Of a DNA stretch of 13,005 nt, positions 1 to 6,577 are shown one piece after another. Position 1 is the stretch's first letter, and each line of letters begins with the position of its first letter. The position numbers and the translations under genes are program-made. The notes beneath the pieces were generated by a model. It searched no databases, was not told where the DNA came from, and worked only from the letters and a program-made list of their open reading frames with translations. The DNA comes from F1-120-MAGs238 sp964484185 (GTDB taxonomy: Bacteria; Planctomycetota; Phycisphaerae; Phycisphaerales; UBA1924): positions 1 through 13,005 of the forward strand of contig CAZAEQ010000071.1 in NCBI GenBank assembly GCA_964484185.1, read 5' to 3'.

Positions 1-619
1 AGCGACGCTCCCCGTGAAACCACGGCGTGCACCGGCAGCGTGTTGGGCGGTTGCCCAGTGTATTCGAGCGACGCTCCCCGTGAAACCACGGCGAACACCA
101 TGTCCAGAATCCGGGGGTGGTGAGTGTATTCGAGCGACGCTCCCCGTGAAACCACGGCCTTTCGACGATCGGGGCGTCCGTGCGGCGGAGTGTATTCGAG
201 CGACGCTCCCCGTGAAACCACGGCGAATTGTTCGCTTGACATTGCCGCAAGTGCAGTGTATTCGAGCGACGCTCCCCGTGAAACCACGGCATGAGCGAGA
301 GCGTGCCGCCGAGGGGCTGGAGTGTATTCGAGCGACGCTCCCCGTGAAACCACGGCTGATCGGTTGCGGCTACGCGCGTGAGCGTGAGTGTATTCGAGCG
401 ACGCTCCCCGTGAAACCACGGCTTATCCGACTCTACTCTTTTTAAAGATTCTAGTGTATTCGAGCGACGCTCCCCGTGAAACCACGGCAGTCCACGGCTG
501 CGCAGGGTGTCGCCTACTAGTGTATTCGAGCGACGCTCCCCGTGAAACCACGGCCCCGTATCACAAGGGGGGGGCAGGCTGGCAGTGTATTCGGGCGACA
601 CTCCCCGTGGTTCACGTCC
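1..619. CRISPR. CRISPR array, right end (type II-C-like repeat)
   Basis: The array has a partial repeat cut by the window edge (1-26), eight identical 36-bp repeats (57-92, 123-158, 189-224, 255-290, 321-356, 387-422, 453-488, 519-554) and one degenerate terminal repeat (584-619). There are nine spacers: eight of 30 bp and a last one of 29 bp (555-583). On the + strand the repeat begins AGTGTATTCGAGCG and ends CCGTGAAACCACGGC. It holds two short stems, CCGTG-AAAC-CACGG and GAGC-GAC-GCTC. A 36/30 layout is usual for type II but is not exclusive to it. Read on the - strand the repeat starts GCCGTGG and ends GAATACACT, which resembles type II-C repeats that start GYNGYGG and end TACNNT. No cas gene or convincing tracrRNA is in the window, so the subtype is inferred. 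The degenerate repeat marks one true end; the other lies outside. Confidence 0.97.
584..619. repeat. Degenerate terminal CRISPR repeat
   Basis: The left half matches the consensus with two changes (A to G and G to A). The right half diverges after CCCCGTG: the consensus loop AAAC is replaced by GTT, and the stem is still closed by CACG. The hairpin is therefore kept (CGTG-GTT-CACG) while the loop now reads as the complementary strand. Such decay is typical of the last repeat of an array. Confidence 0.9.
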
Positions 620-868
620 GGAAAAACTTTTATTATATATATCATCTTTTGAATCAGCCAAGAGTTCGCGCGCGTTCAAGTCCGGACTGTGCGCCCCATC
701 AAGTCCGACCTGTCAATCACATCTGGCTTTCCGAACCAGCACCGCAACTACCGTTGTTTCCTATTCATGATTGCCCATTTCCCACTCCAACCTCTGTCTT
801 AAACACTCACTAGTATGTCCTATAACCACACCTAGCCAGAATTCCACAAAATTCGCCTCTCATTCGCC
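620..868. other. Non-coding stretch beside the CRISPR array
   Basis: I see no convincing gene here. The stretch holds the AT-rich candidate promoter next to the array. It also holds a 9-bp direct repeat, TCAAGTCCG, at 677-685 and 699-707; the first copy lies across the 10-bp palindrome AGTCCGGACT. Open frames crossing the region are accidental: they are made partly of repeat and spacer sequence and match nothing I recognise. Confidence 0.6.
632..661 (-). promoter_or_regulatory. Candidate promoter facing the CRISPR array
   Basis: On the - strand there is a perfect TATAAT (632-637) with TTGGCT (656-661) 18 bp upstream, in an AT-rich stretch (about 620-655). Transcription would start near 625, a few bases before the terminal repeat, and run leftward through the array. 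This fits the repeat orientation argued from type II-C resemblance. AT-rich DNA offers chance TATAAT matches, so this is tentative. Confidence 0.4.
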
Positions 869-896
869 TTGACAGACGCCTTCTGTTCGCTAAACT
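869..896 (+). promoter_or_regulatory. Promoter, probably giving a leaderless mRNA
   Basis: There is a perfect TTGACA at 869-874, a 16-bp spacer, and TAAACT (4 of 6 matches to TATAAT) at 891-896. A start site about 7 bp after the -10 box falls on the A of the ATG at 903. No Shine-Dalgarno sequence precedes that ATG, which fits a leaderless transcript. Confidence 0.55.
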
Positions 897-902
897 ATCT
901 TT

Positions 903-1544
903 ATGAACACCAAACCCAATCCATTCATCGACCTCGTCGCCTGCCTCGAAGACACCTATCTTTCCGGCAAAGAAACCACCTTTCAAGACCCCAATCTCTC
1001 GTCCCGTCTCGACTCCTACGCCATCCTCCAGCAGTGCACGCTCACCCATCACCTGCAAACGCTCCTGGCTCCTGATCCTGACCGTCCAGCCCCAACCCGC
1101 GGCGGCACCCCGACCCCCACTTTCGTCGCCGGAACCTACCTCAAAATCCTCAACCTTATTGAGCGCAGTAAATCTCGTGTTGACCGCATAGCAGGCCGCC
1201 TCCAACGCCAGCCCTCGGCGCACGAGTCCTTCCAACTCAACGCTGCCGTTCAATTTCTCATCACCGAGCTATCCGGCGGCGAACGTCCTGCACGCGAAAT
1301 CATCAAACTCGCCAAATCTCTCAGCATCAGCGAACGCACCCTCAACCGCGCCAAAGCTGAAATCGGCATCCTCTCAATCCAACGCGCCACCCCAAATCAA
1401 ACCCCCACCGAAACTACACCCGCGAAATCCCGCACCTGGTTCTGGGCGCTCCCCTCCGAACTCGGCACTCCACACTCAGAACTCCGCACTGGTATTCCGC
1501 AAAGCACTTCTTCCTCAGATTGCCACATTGCCATGGCAACCTGA
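903..1544 (+). CDS. Small protein with C-terminal winged-helix-like segment
   Basis: A 213-residue protein that I cannot name. Residues about 114-180 read FLITELSGGERPAREI... LSISERTLNRAKAEIG and end in a WFWALP-like motif. This pattern is typical of the C-terminal winged-helix region of RepA/primase-helicase-like proteins in which the second helix carries 'GISERTLRRAK'. The ATPase or primase part of those proteins is absent; residues 1-110 show no known motif. DNA binding is therefore inferred. The tail after residue 181 (SELGTPHSELRTG) is low complexity and is encoded by a short ACTC-rich repeat, so it may be a late addition. The coding strand is strikingly poor in G and rich in C, unlike lpxI and the methyltransferase gene. 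The gene stands alone, convergent with the RDD gene. Confidence 0.72.
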   Translation: MNTKPNPFIDLVACLEDTYLSGKETTFQDPNLSSRLDSYAILQQCTLTHHLQTLLAPDPDRPAPTRGGTPTPTFVAGTYLKILNLIERSKSRVDRIAGRLQRQPSAHESFQLNAAVQFLITELSGGERPAREIIKLAKSLSISERTLNRAKAEIGILSIQRATPNQTPTETTPAKSRTWFWALPSELGTPHSELRTGIPQSTSSSDCHIAMAT

Positions 1545-1566
1545 CACTAACTCGTGGCAACCTGAC
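1520..1566. repeat. Cluster of TTGCCA/TGGCAA half-sites
   Basis: TTGCCA occurs at 1520-1525 and 1528-1533, and its complement TGGCAA at 1534-1539 and 1555-1560. The inner pair makes the perfect 12-bp palindrome TTGCCATGGCAA (1528-1539). The 12-mer TGGCAACCTGAC is repeated at 1534-1545 and 1555-1566. The cluster overlaps the stop of the upstream gene and lies between two convergent genes. It may form a stem that ends transcription, or bind a protein; no U-tract follows. Confidence 0.6.
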
Positions 1567-1573
1567 CCGCAGT

Positions 1574-3181
1574 TCAGCCCGGGCCGTCGGATTCATCTTC
1601 TTCTTCCGGTGCCCACACTACTACTGCTGTTCCGGACAGCAGGTCGCCGCGGTGGCGGAGGTTGGAATCGAAGAGGATTGACATTCCGATTGGCGGGATG
1701 AGCCATTTGATTGCGTTGCGGATAAGGATCTGACGGAAGGTTGCCTGTTCGCCTTCGACGCCTTCGACTTTGCGGAGGCTGATGACTTCGCAGCCGCTGA
1801 AGAGTTTGCCCAGGGAGCGGCCGATCATTGATTCGCCCATTGTCGACAGAATGAATCCGACAATGAAGATTGACAGCACCATTTCGATGCCGGTCATGGA
1901 GAGCCACAGGTTGATAGAAGTCAGGTTTTCGATAGACACATCGAACGCCTTCAATGTGATCGTGCTTGCGATTGCAAAGTCGAGAAGCCCGGCGAGAACG
2001 CGTCGGCTGGGCTCGGCGAGTGATGCGCCTTCGGGCAGGACTGGTTCAATTCCCTTTGGAATTGGCCGCAGAAGTACGACGAGAATGCTTCCCATGAAGG
2101 CGATGAGGAGCACGACCAGCAAGCGGAGGTCATCGACGCTTATCGGCGCAGGTTTGCGCAATGGACCACGATAGAACTCTGTGCCAAGGTGAATTGAAAG
2201 CTCAGACAACTCGGTGTGTTGAGCGACCTTGCCTCCAGGAAGTGTTTTTATTTCTGACCAGAGTACCACAGCGCGACCGGATGCAGGCAGGACGACGACT
2301 GCTGCACCGGAGGGAGCGGCGGCGACAGTGGTCAAGGTTCGGACAGTTTGCCCGCCGCGGAGAAGGTTGATTACGCCGGAGGAACTATCGCTTGCGAGAA
2401 CTTCGGTACCCAGGACTGCGATAATTTCTGTGCCAGAGGGGAGAGAGCCCAATTGGCGACTGCTCCACTGCGGGGTCATGAATGCGGGCTCGGCAGAGTC
2501 TTTTTCGACCTTTGATTCGAGCCTGGGCGTCGAGAGAAATAGTTCGCGAGTCTGGGTGTTAAACAACGCCAGACGGCCAGACTGATCTGGGACCAACGTC
2601 AAGCTTCCCGCAGCCATGAGATTACGCGGGATTGGATACGACAACCACTTTCCGTTGACGAGAATCTTGACAACACGCGTCTCCGGCGGGCTTCCACCGA
2701 TTGCTATTGCAGGGCCCAGGCAGGTCCCTGAGAAACCTTCGATTTCACCTGTGGCATCTAACTTGGGCACTGATGCCAATCGGCCAGCGGGGTCGTAGAC
2801 ATACCCGAGGCCTGCTTTCACTGCCCGTGTCATCATGACCCGACGCTGGGGTATGCCATCTATAATATCATCTAAGAGAACATATACTGAATCTTCGACA
2901 GCGGCGAGACCAACCAACTTTGCGGGGGTTGCCGAGAGGCGAAGGACCTGACGAATTGAGCCATCTTCCGCGGCAGGGAGACCGACGCCGCCGCGGGGCG
3001 GAATATGCACCAAAATCCAATCTTTCAGTTCCGCATCAAATTGAAGGGTCCAGCCATGACCAGGCGCCGGGGCTACAGATGTATCGACACCGAACGTCGA
3101 AATCGGCGAGTTGTCGCGCGCGTGGACCGCGAAGGTAGAGAGGACAACCACGAGAATTGCCAGCAGTCGGAAGATCATCAT
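1574..3181 (-). CDS. Exported RDD-domain membrane protein
   Basis: A 535-residue protein. Residues 1-21 form a signal peptide or signal anchor (hydrophobic, ending AVHA). Residues about 25-340 are a large, probably periplasmic region, mostly predicted beta, with short repeated 'value and print' strands that suggest a propeller-like fold (inference). A membrane helix lies at about 353-371. The C-terminal part (about 392-525) is an RDD domain: the Arg at 393/394, Asp401 and Asp513 give the family its name, and GRSLGKLFSG (454-463) is its typical conserved loop between helices. RDD proteins are often proposed to be transporters or membrane partners, without one agreed role. The ATG overlaps the stop of the lipoprotein gene upstream (ATGA, 3178-3181), so the two are probably translated together. 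Confidence 0.88.
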   Translation of the reverse strand: MMIFRLLAILVVVLSTFAVHARDNSPISTFGVDTSVAPAPGHGWTLQFDAELKDWILVHIPPRGGVGLPAAEDGSIRQVLRLSATPAKLVGLAAVEDSVYVLLDDIIDGIPQRRVMMTRAVKAGLGYVYDPAGRLASVPKLDATGEIEGFSGTCLGPAIAIGGSPPETRVVKILVNGKWLSYPIPRNLMAAGSLTLVPDQSGRLALFNTQTRELFLSTPRLESKVEKDSAEPAFMTPQWSSRQLGSLPSGTEIIAVLGTEVLASDSSSGVINLLRGGQTVRTLTTVAAAPSGAAVVVLPASGRAVVLWSEIKTLPGGKVAQHTELSELSIHLGTEFYRGPLRKPAPISVDDLRLLVVLLIAFMGSILVVLLRPIPKGIEPVLPEGASLAEPSRRVLAGLLDFAIASTITLKAFDVSIENLTSINLWLSMTGIEMVLSIFIVGFILSTMGESMIGRSLGKLFSGCEVISLRKVEGVEGEQATFRQILIRNAIKWLIPPIGMSILFDSNLRHRGDLLSGTAVVVWAPEEEDESDGPG

Positions 3182-4116
3182 TTAGACGCTCCTGCTGGAG
3201 CAGCAGAGTTTTTCTTTGCTTCAACTTCGTCCACATCTATCTCCCGTTCAATGCGATATGCCTGCTTAAGAGCGGCGAGATCGAATGCTTTGCTTCCCTT
3301 GAGCGAACGGTTCTCCATTGAATTCAAGGTGATCGTCAAAATCGTCTCCCGCAGAGGCACAAAGACTTTTAGTTTTGATGCTGTGCGAGTGGCGTCATCT
3401 AACCGTGCGCCGACTTTGACCAGCGCTGGTTCCTGGTGATGGCAATCAACAGTCACTATTCCCTTGACATCGAACATCCGAATTCGGCCGGGATCAGCTG
3501 TCTCTGGATCAACCCAGTATTCGATCGTTCCGCCGTCGGCCGCCTTTGCAGGTAGTGTGAACACAACCCATTGCTTGAGCGCAGACCACTTGGTGACCGG
3601 CGGTAGACCTGAAGTTGCCAGCGGCGTGACACCCAGACACTCGACCATTTCTCGCGGCAGAAGTGGCACGCCAAGCAATGCGGCTTTCTTGCGTGTTGCC
3701 TGGGCGTGACGGCCGAAAATCACGGTTGGGGGGGTGTCCTTGCGATCGATCCACCAGTATTTTTGATCATCGCAGCCGAGCGTGAAGTAGTGATCTGACA
3801 ACTTGGAGATCATGAAGCTGAATTTGCTGGGAAGTTCGAATTGCAGCGTGGCTTCAGCTTCATCGCGCTGCCGCTCACCTTCATCGTTCACGTACTCCAA
3901 ACGGATATCTGCGCGTGACCAGAGCGAAGAGAGTTTTGTCACGCGCTGGTTGTACTTCCTTGCGAGATCGAGGAACCTGAGTGGCTCACCGATACGCGTG
4001 ACAGTACTTCCTTTTTCAAAGTGATCACTTACTTTGGAGTCTTTGTTACAGCCACTTAAAAACACGGCGACCAAAGCCAATCCCGACACAATCGCTCTAT
4101 TGAGGGTGGTCTTCAT
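3178..4116 (-). CDS. Envelope lipoprotein of unknown function
   Basis: A 312-residue protein with a lipoprotein signal: basic N-terminus, hydrophobic core and lipobox LSGC with the acylated Cys at 23. Residues 24 and 25 are Asn-Lys rather than Asp, which favours the outer membrane by the E. coli rule (uncertain in planctomycetes). The body has phrases such as ADIRLEYV, LQFELPSKFSFM, YWWIDR and IEYWVDPET that read like the one-sided beta sheet of LolA/LolB-like lipoproteins. The similarity is by eye only. The C-terminus is charged, then Ala-rich. It lies third in the four-gene unit, 24 bp after the preceding gene, and shares ATGA with the RDD gene, so a joint envelope role is likely. No Shine-Dalgarno site is seen. 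Confidence 0.85.
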   Translation of the reverse strand: MKTTLNRAIVSGLALVAVFLSGCNKDSKVSDHFEKGSTVTRIGEPLRFLDLARKYNQRVTKLSSLWSRADIRLEYVNDEGERQRDEAEATLQFELPSKFSFMISKLSDHYFTLGCDDQKYWWIDRKDTPPTVIFGRHAQATRKKAALLGVPLLPREMVECLGVTPLATSGLPPVTKWSALKQWVVFTLPAKAADGGTIEYWVDPETADPGRIRMFDVKGIVTVDCHHQEPALVKVGARLDDATRTASKLKVFVPLRETILTITLNSMENRSLKGSKAFDLAALKQAYRIEREIDVDEVEAKKNSAAPAGASK

Positions 4117-4140
4117 GCAAGTAGCCTAAAGCCCTTTTGG

Positions 4141-4731
4141 CTATTTCTTTTCGCCGCCAGCGCCCACAGCATTGGCCCCGAGATCCATGACTGCGCCGAG
4201 TTGTTCGATCGCGGCGGAAATAGCTTCTGGCGCAGTACCCGGGTCGATCACTTCCATGACCGGTTCCTGAGGAAGGGCATCTTTGCGGCGGACGAGCATC
4301 ATTCCTGCGCGAGTGCCTTCATACTTAAGCAGTCGCTTGCGAATGAGCAGGAGCGTGAGGAGGAATCGGAAGGCCTGACGCTTGAGATCGCTGGCATCGG
4401 CCAATTGTTCAAAGAGTTCGATGAGTTCTTCATCGCCCATGGTGAACTGGGCACGTTTTTCTTCAGCGCGACCGGCGACTGCGCGCCAAGACGCAAAGAG
4501 CCAGAGCGGGGGCTTGGGACGATCGCCGCGTAACCAGGCTTCTATGGAGAAGTCGAGGCGTTCAAGACCTTCTTCGCCCTGACGTTCTACCAGAGCGGCG
4601 ACAAATGAGTCGCCTGGACTGATTGCTACTCCGGTCGAGGCACAGGTTCCGGTGGGTCTGGAAATTGGAAACGAGGAGAGTGCTGCCATGCGGCGTAAGT
4701 CTACGTCGCGGGGGATGAACTCAACAGGCAA
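4141..4731 (-). CDS. Conserved protein of unknown function
   Basis: The frame gives 196 residues from a TTG at 4731. A better start may be the ATG at 4689 (182 residues), because the segment FPISRPTGTCASTGVAISPG that follows looks like the usual N-terminus of planctomycete relatives. Visible features are that CASTG motif, the phrase LDFSIEAWLRGDRP, and a helical middle and C-terminal part (EELIELFEQL, FRFLLTLLLIRKRLLKYEG). The basic LLIRKRLLKYEG stretch with nearby acidic helices suggests a folded, soluble, interacting protein; no catalytic motif is evident. It has no signal peptide, so it is probably cytoplasmic. It follows the zinc-ribbon-like gene by 24 bp and precedes the lipoprotein gene. 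Function is unknown. Confidence 0.8.
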   Translation of the reverse strand: MPVEFIPRDVDLRRMAALSSFPISRPTGTCASTGVAISPGDSFVAALVERQGEEGLERLDFSIEAWLRGDRPKPPLWLFASWRAVAGRAEEKRAQFTMGDEELIELFEQLADASDLKRQAFRFLLTLLLIRKRLLKYEGTRAGMMLVRRKDALPQEPVMEVIDPGTAPEAISAAIEQLGAVMDLGANAVGAGGEKK

Positions 4732-4755
4732 CTGCGGGTGAATTTGCGGGCAAAT

Positions 4756-5004
4756 TTACTTGCAGGTGAGGGAAAAGAAGCGTTGCTCGGTGCCACCGGG
4801 TGCGACCATGAAACGCTTGGACTCGCCGCACTTTGGGCATCGCGCTAAGTAGCTGGTGACGCTTGGGTCGCGGTAGACTCGGACGTATTGATTTGCACAG
4901 GCGAAGAAGACACGCAGAAAGGGCCGGCCAGCCAACGCACGCTCCTGCTGATCCGCGTTATCGGTAATATCCAGTTTGCCAGGTTCGATTGGGCCAGTTG
5001 CCAT
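4756..5004 (-). CDS. Small zinc-ribbon-like protein
   Basis: An 82-residue protein with four cysteines at 36, 56, 59 and 81. The central pair forms CPKCG, as in a zinc knuckle, and the outer two could complete a single zinc site. The core phrases FFACANQYVRVYRD and APGGTEQRFFSLTC look like a short conserved planctomycete family that I cannot name. There is no signal peptide or membrane segment. It is the first gene of the leftward four-gene unit and is divergent from lpxI, with 56 bp between the two start codons. The ATG at 5004 is the only reasonable start; no Shine-Dalgarno site precedes it. A structural or regulatory zinc role is inference. Confidence 0.8.
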   Translation of the reverse strand: MATGPIEPGKLDITDNADQQERALAGRPFLRVFFACANQYVRVYRDPSVTSYLARCPKCGESKRFMVAPGGTEQRFFSLTCK

Positions 5005-5060
5005 GTTCTGGTGATCTTAGAGGCGCGGCGGCAAGTCGGCGAATAGACTTAGACCCTTCA

Positions 5061-5963
5061 ATGTCAGGTGCCACCAGCCATACCGGCGTACTCACGATTC
5101 TGCCAGACCTGCCGCCACCACCCGTGTCAATCGGGTTGATCGCTGGCGGCGGGCAGCTGCCGGTGATCATTGCCCGGTCGCTGCGAAGCACGGGGCATCC
5201 GATCCATTGCCTGGGACTGTCTGGTCAATGGGAGCCGGAACTCCCGACACTTTGCAGCTCTTTTCGCGAGGTGGGTGTTCTGCGGGTTGGTTCATGGGGC
5301 AAGTTGCTTGGGCGGATGGGTGTGCGGCATGCGATCATGGTTGGAAAGGTTGATAAAGCCAAGTTAATGCACGACCCGTTCCGGGCGGTCAGGAACATCC
5401 CGGACCTCCGTACCATTATTGGGTATTACAAGTACATGCGCAAAGATGCTCGGTCGCATGCACTGCTAAACGCGATTGCGGAAGAACTGGATAGAAACGG
5501 AGTTGCCCTGTTGGATTCGACATCGCCCATCAGTGAAGAGCTTTCGACGCCTGGGGTGATGACACGCCGCCAGCCGACAGCGATGCAGCGAGCTGATTTT
5601 GAATTTGCGTGGCCGATGCTGATGCAGATTATGCGGCTGGATATTGGGCAAGCGGTGGCGGTACGCGAACTGGACATTATCGCGGTTGAAGCGGTTGAAG
5701 GAACAGATCGCATGATTCAGCGTGCGGGACAACTCTGCCGCGCGAAGGGCTGGACGCTTTGCAAGGGTTCGCGACCGGGGCATGACCGACGGTCAGATGT
5801 TCCGACGATTGGTGTGCGCACGATTGAGAATTTGCACGCGGCGGGTGCGGGGTGTCTGGCGCTTGCGGCAGGCGATTGCATCATGATTGATAAGAAGCGT
5901 GTGATTGATGCGGCGGATGCGCTGAATGTTGCGATTGTGGGAATTCCGACGGCATTTGGATGA
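5061..5963 (+). CDS. lpxI: UDP-2,3-diacylglucosamine pyrophosphatase LpxI
   Basis: A 300-residue protein of the LpxI (DUF1009) family. LpxI hydrolyses UDP-2,3-diacylglucosamine to lipid X (2,3-diacylglucosamine 1-phosphate) and UMP in lipid A synthesis, doing the job of LpxH in species that lack it. The N-terminal domain begins with SIGLIAGGGQLPVIIA (residues about 23-38). The C-terminal domain carries the family signatures AVEAVEGTDRMIQRAG, PGHDRRSDVPTIG and GAGCLALAAGDCIMID. The frame is open upstream to a TTG at 4989, but that would run through the start of the divergent gene, so the ATG at 5061 is preferred. Length is slightly above the usual 270-290 because of a Pro-rich N-terminal extension. 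Its TGA overlaps the next ATG (5960-5963). Other lpx genes are not in the window. Confidence 0.93.
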   Translation: MSGATSHTGVLTILPDLPPPPVSIGLIAGGGQLPVIIARSLRSTGHPIHCLGLSGQWEPELPTLCSSFREVGVLRVGSWGKLLGRMGVRHAIMVGKVDKAKLMHDPFRAVRNIPDLRTIIGYYKYMRKDARSHALLNAIAEELDRNGVALLDSTSPISEELSTPGVMTRRQPTAMQRADFEFAWPMLMQIMRLDIGQAVAVRELDIIAVEAVEGTDRMIQRAGQLCRAKGWTLCKGSRPGHDRRSDVPTIGVRTIENLHAAGAGCLALAAGDCIMIDKKRVIDAADALNVAIVGIPTAFG

Positions 5964-6577
5964 TTGCGTTGCAAGGCGAACCTCCAACATTTGTGTCGCG
6001 GGGCGGGCAGAAGCTGCATCATGCACTGAAAGAGTTTGCGATTTCGCCGGTTGGTATGGTGTGCGCGGACCTTGGGTGTTCGACTGGCGGGTTTACGGAT
6101 TGTCTGTTGCAGGCAGGCGCGGCGAAGGTACACAGCGTCGATACTGCGTATGGGGAACTGGCGTGGAAACTGCGTAAAGATGCGCGGGTGGTGGTGACAG
6201 AGCGAACAAATGCGTTGTTTGCGGTGCCGCCGGATGGCGGCGTTGATCTGGTGGTGGTTGATCTTGGGTGGACGACGCAGCGAAGACTTATTCCGGCGGC
6301 ACTGAAATGGCTGCGGGAAGGCGGCAGGATAATCACACTCATTAAGCCGCACTATGAGGCCAAGGAATATGGAATTGAGCTGGGGCCCAAAGGCGTGATT
6401 GATGATGCGGTTGCGAAGGACATTACCGATCGGGTGGTTGCAGAGTTTCCGGCGTTGGGCGTGACGCTTCAAGGGCTCACGATTTCACCGATTCGAGGCG
6501 GCAAAGAGAAATCTACGGGAAATGCGGAGTGGCTTGCGCTGCTTTCGCCGCTGAAATCTGGTATATTGGCGATATGA
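5960..6577 (+). CDS. TlyA/FtsJ-type RNA methyltransferase without S4 domain
   Basis: A 205-residue SAM-dependent methyltransferase. It starts almost at once with FVSRGGQKLHHAL, the segment that in TlyA follows the S4 RNA-binding domain, so the S4 domain is missing (TlyA is usually about 250-275 residues). The SAM-binding motif is DLGCSTGGF (37-45), followed by VDTAYGELAWKLR. The FtsJ-type K-D-K-E catalytic set is present as Lys18, Asp101, Lys129 and Glu190 in the contexts GGQKL, VVVDLG, LIKPHYEA and GNAEWL. TlyA 2'-O-methylates rRNA cytidines in mycobacteria, and related proteins are annotated as haemolysins; the RNA target here is unknown. The gene overlaps lpxI and the next gene by ATGA at both ends, so it should be translated within the same unit. 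Confidence 0.9.
   Translation: MIALQGEPPTFVSRGGQKLHHALKEFAISPVGMVCADLGCSTGGFTDCLLQAGAAKVHSVDTAYGELAWKLRKDARVVVTERTNALFAVPPDGGVDLVVVDLGWTTQRRLIPAALKWLREGGRIITLIKPHYEAKEYGIELGPKGVIDDAVAKDITDRVVAEFPALGVTLQGLTISPIRGGKEKSTGNAEWLALLSPLKSGILAI

Noticed and set aside
14..445. Open frame with a 22-residue repeating peptide (CIRATLPVKPR)
   Set aside because: It is the CRISPR array read as protein: repeat plus spacer is 66 bp, a multiple of three, so the frame stays open. Spacer parts are unrelated to each other.
665..710. tRNA remnant suggested by GTTCAAGTCC
   Set aside because: The flanking bases cannot form the T-arm stem, and no other tRNA arms are visible.
388..813. Open frame running out of the array
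   Set aside because: It is made of repeats, spacers and non-coding flank, with no protein-like pattern.
810..1253. 147-residue frame on the - strand
   Set aside because: It is antisense to the gene at 903-1544, which has a recognisable domain and a promoter. The frame stays open because the + strand gene is so G-poor.
4989..5060. Longer lpxI start at TTG
   Set aside because: It would overlap the start of the divergent gene, and the added residues have no family match.
5717..6472. 251-residue - strand frame
   Set aside because: It is antisense to lpxI and the methyltransferase gene, both certain; the translation is Arg/His/Asn-rich nonsense.
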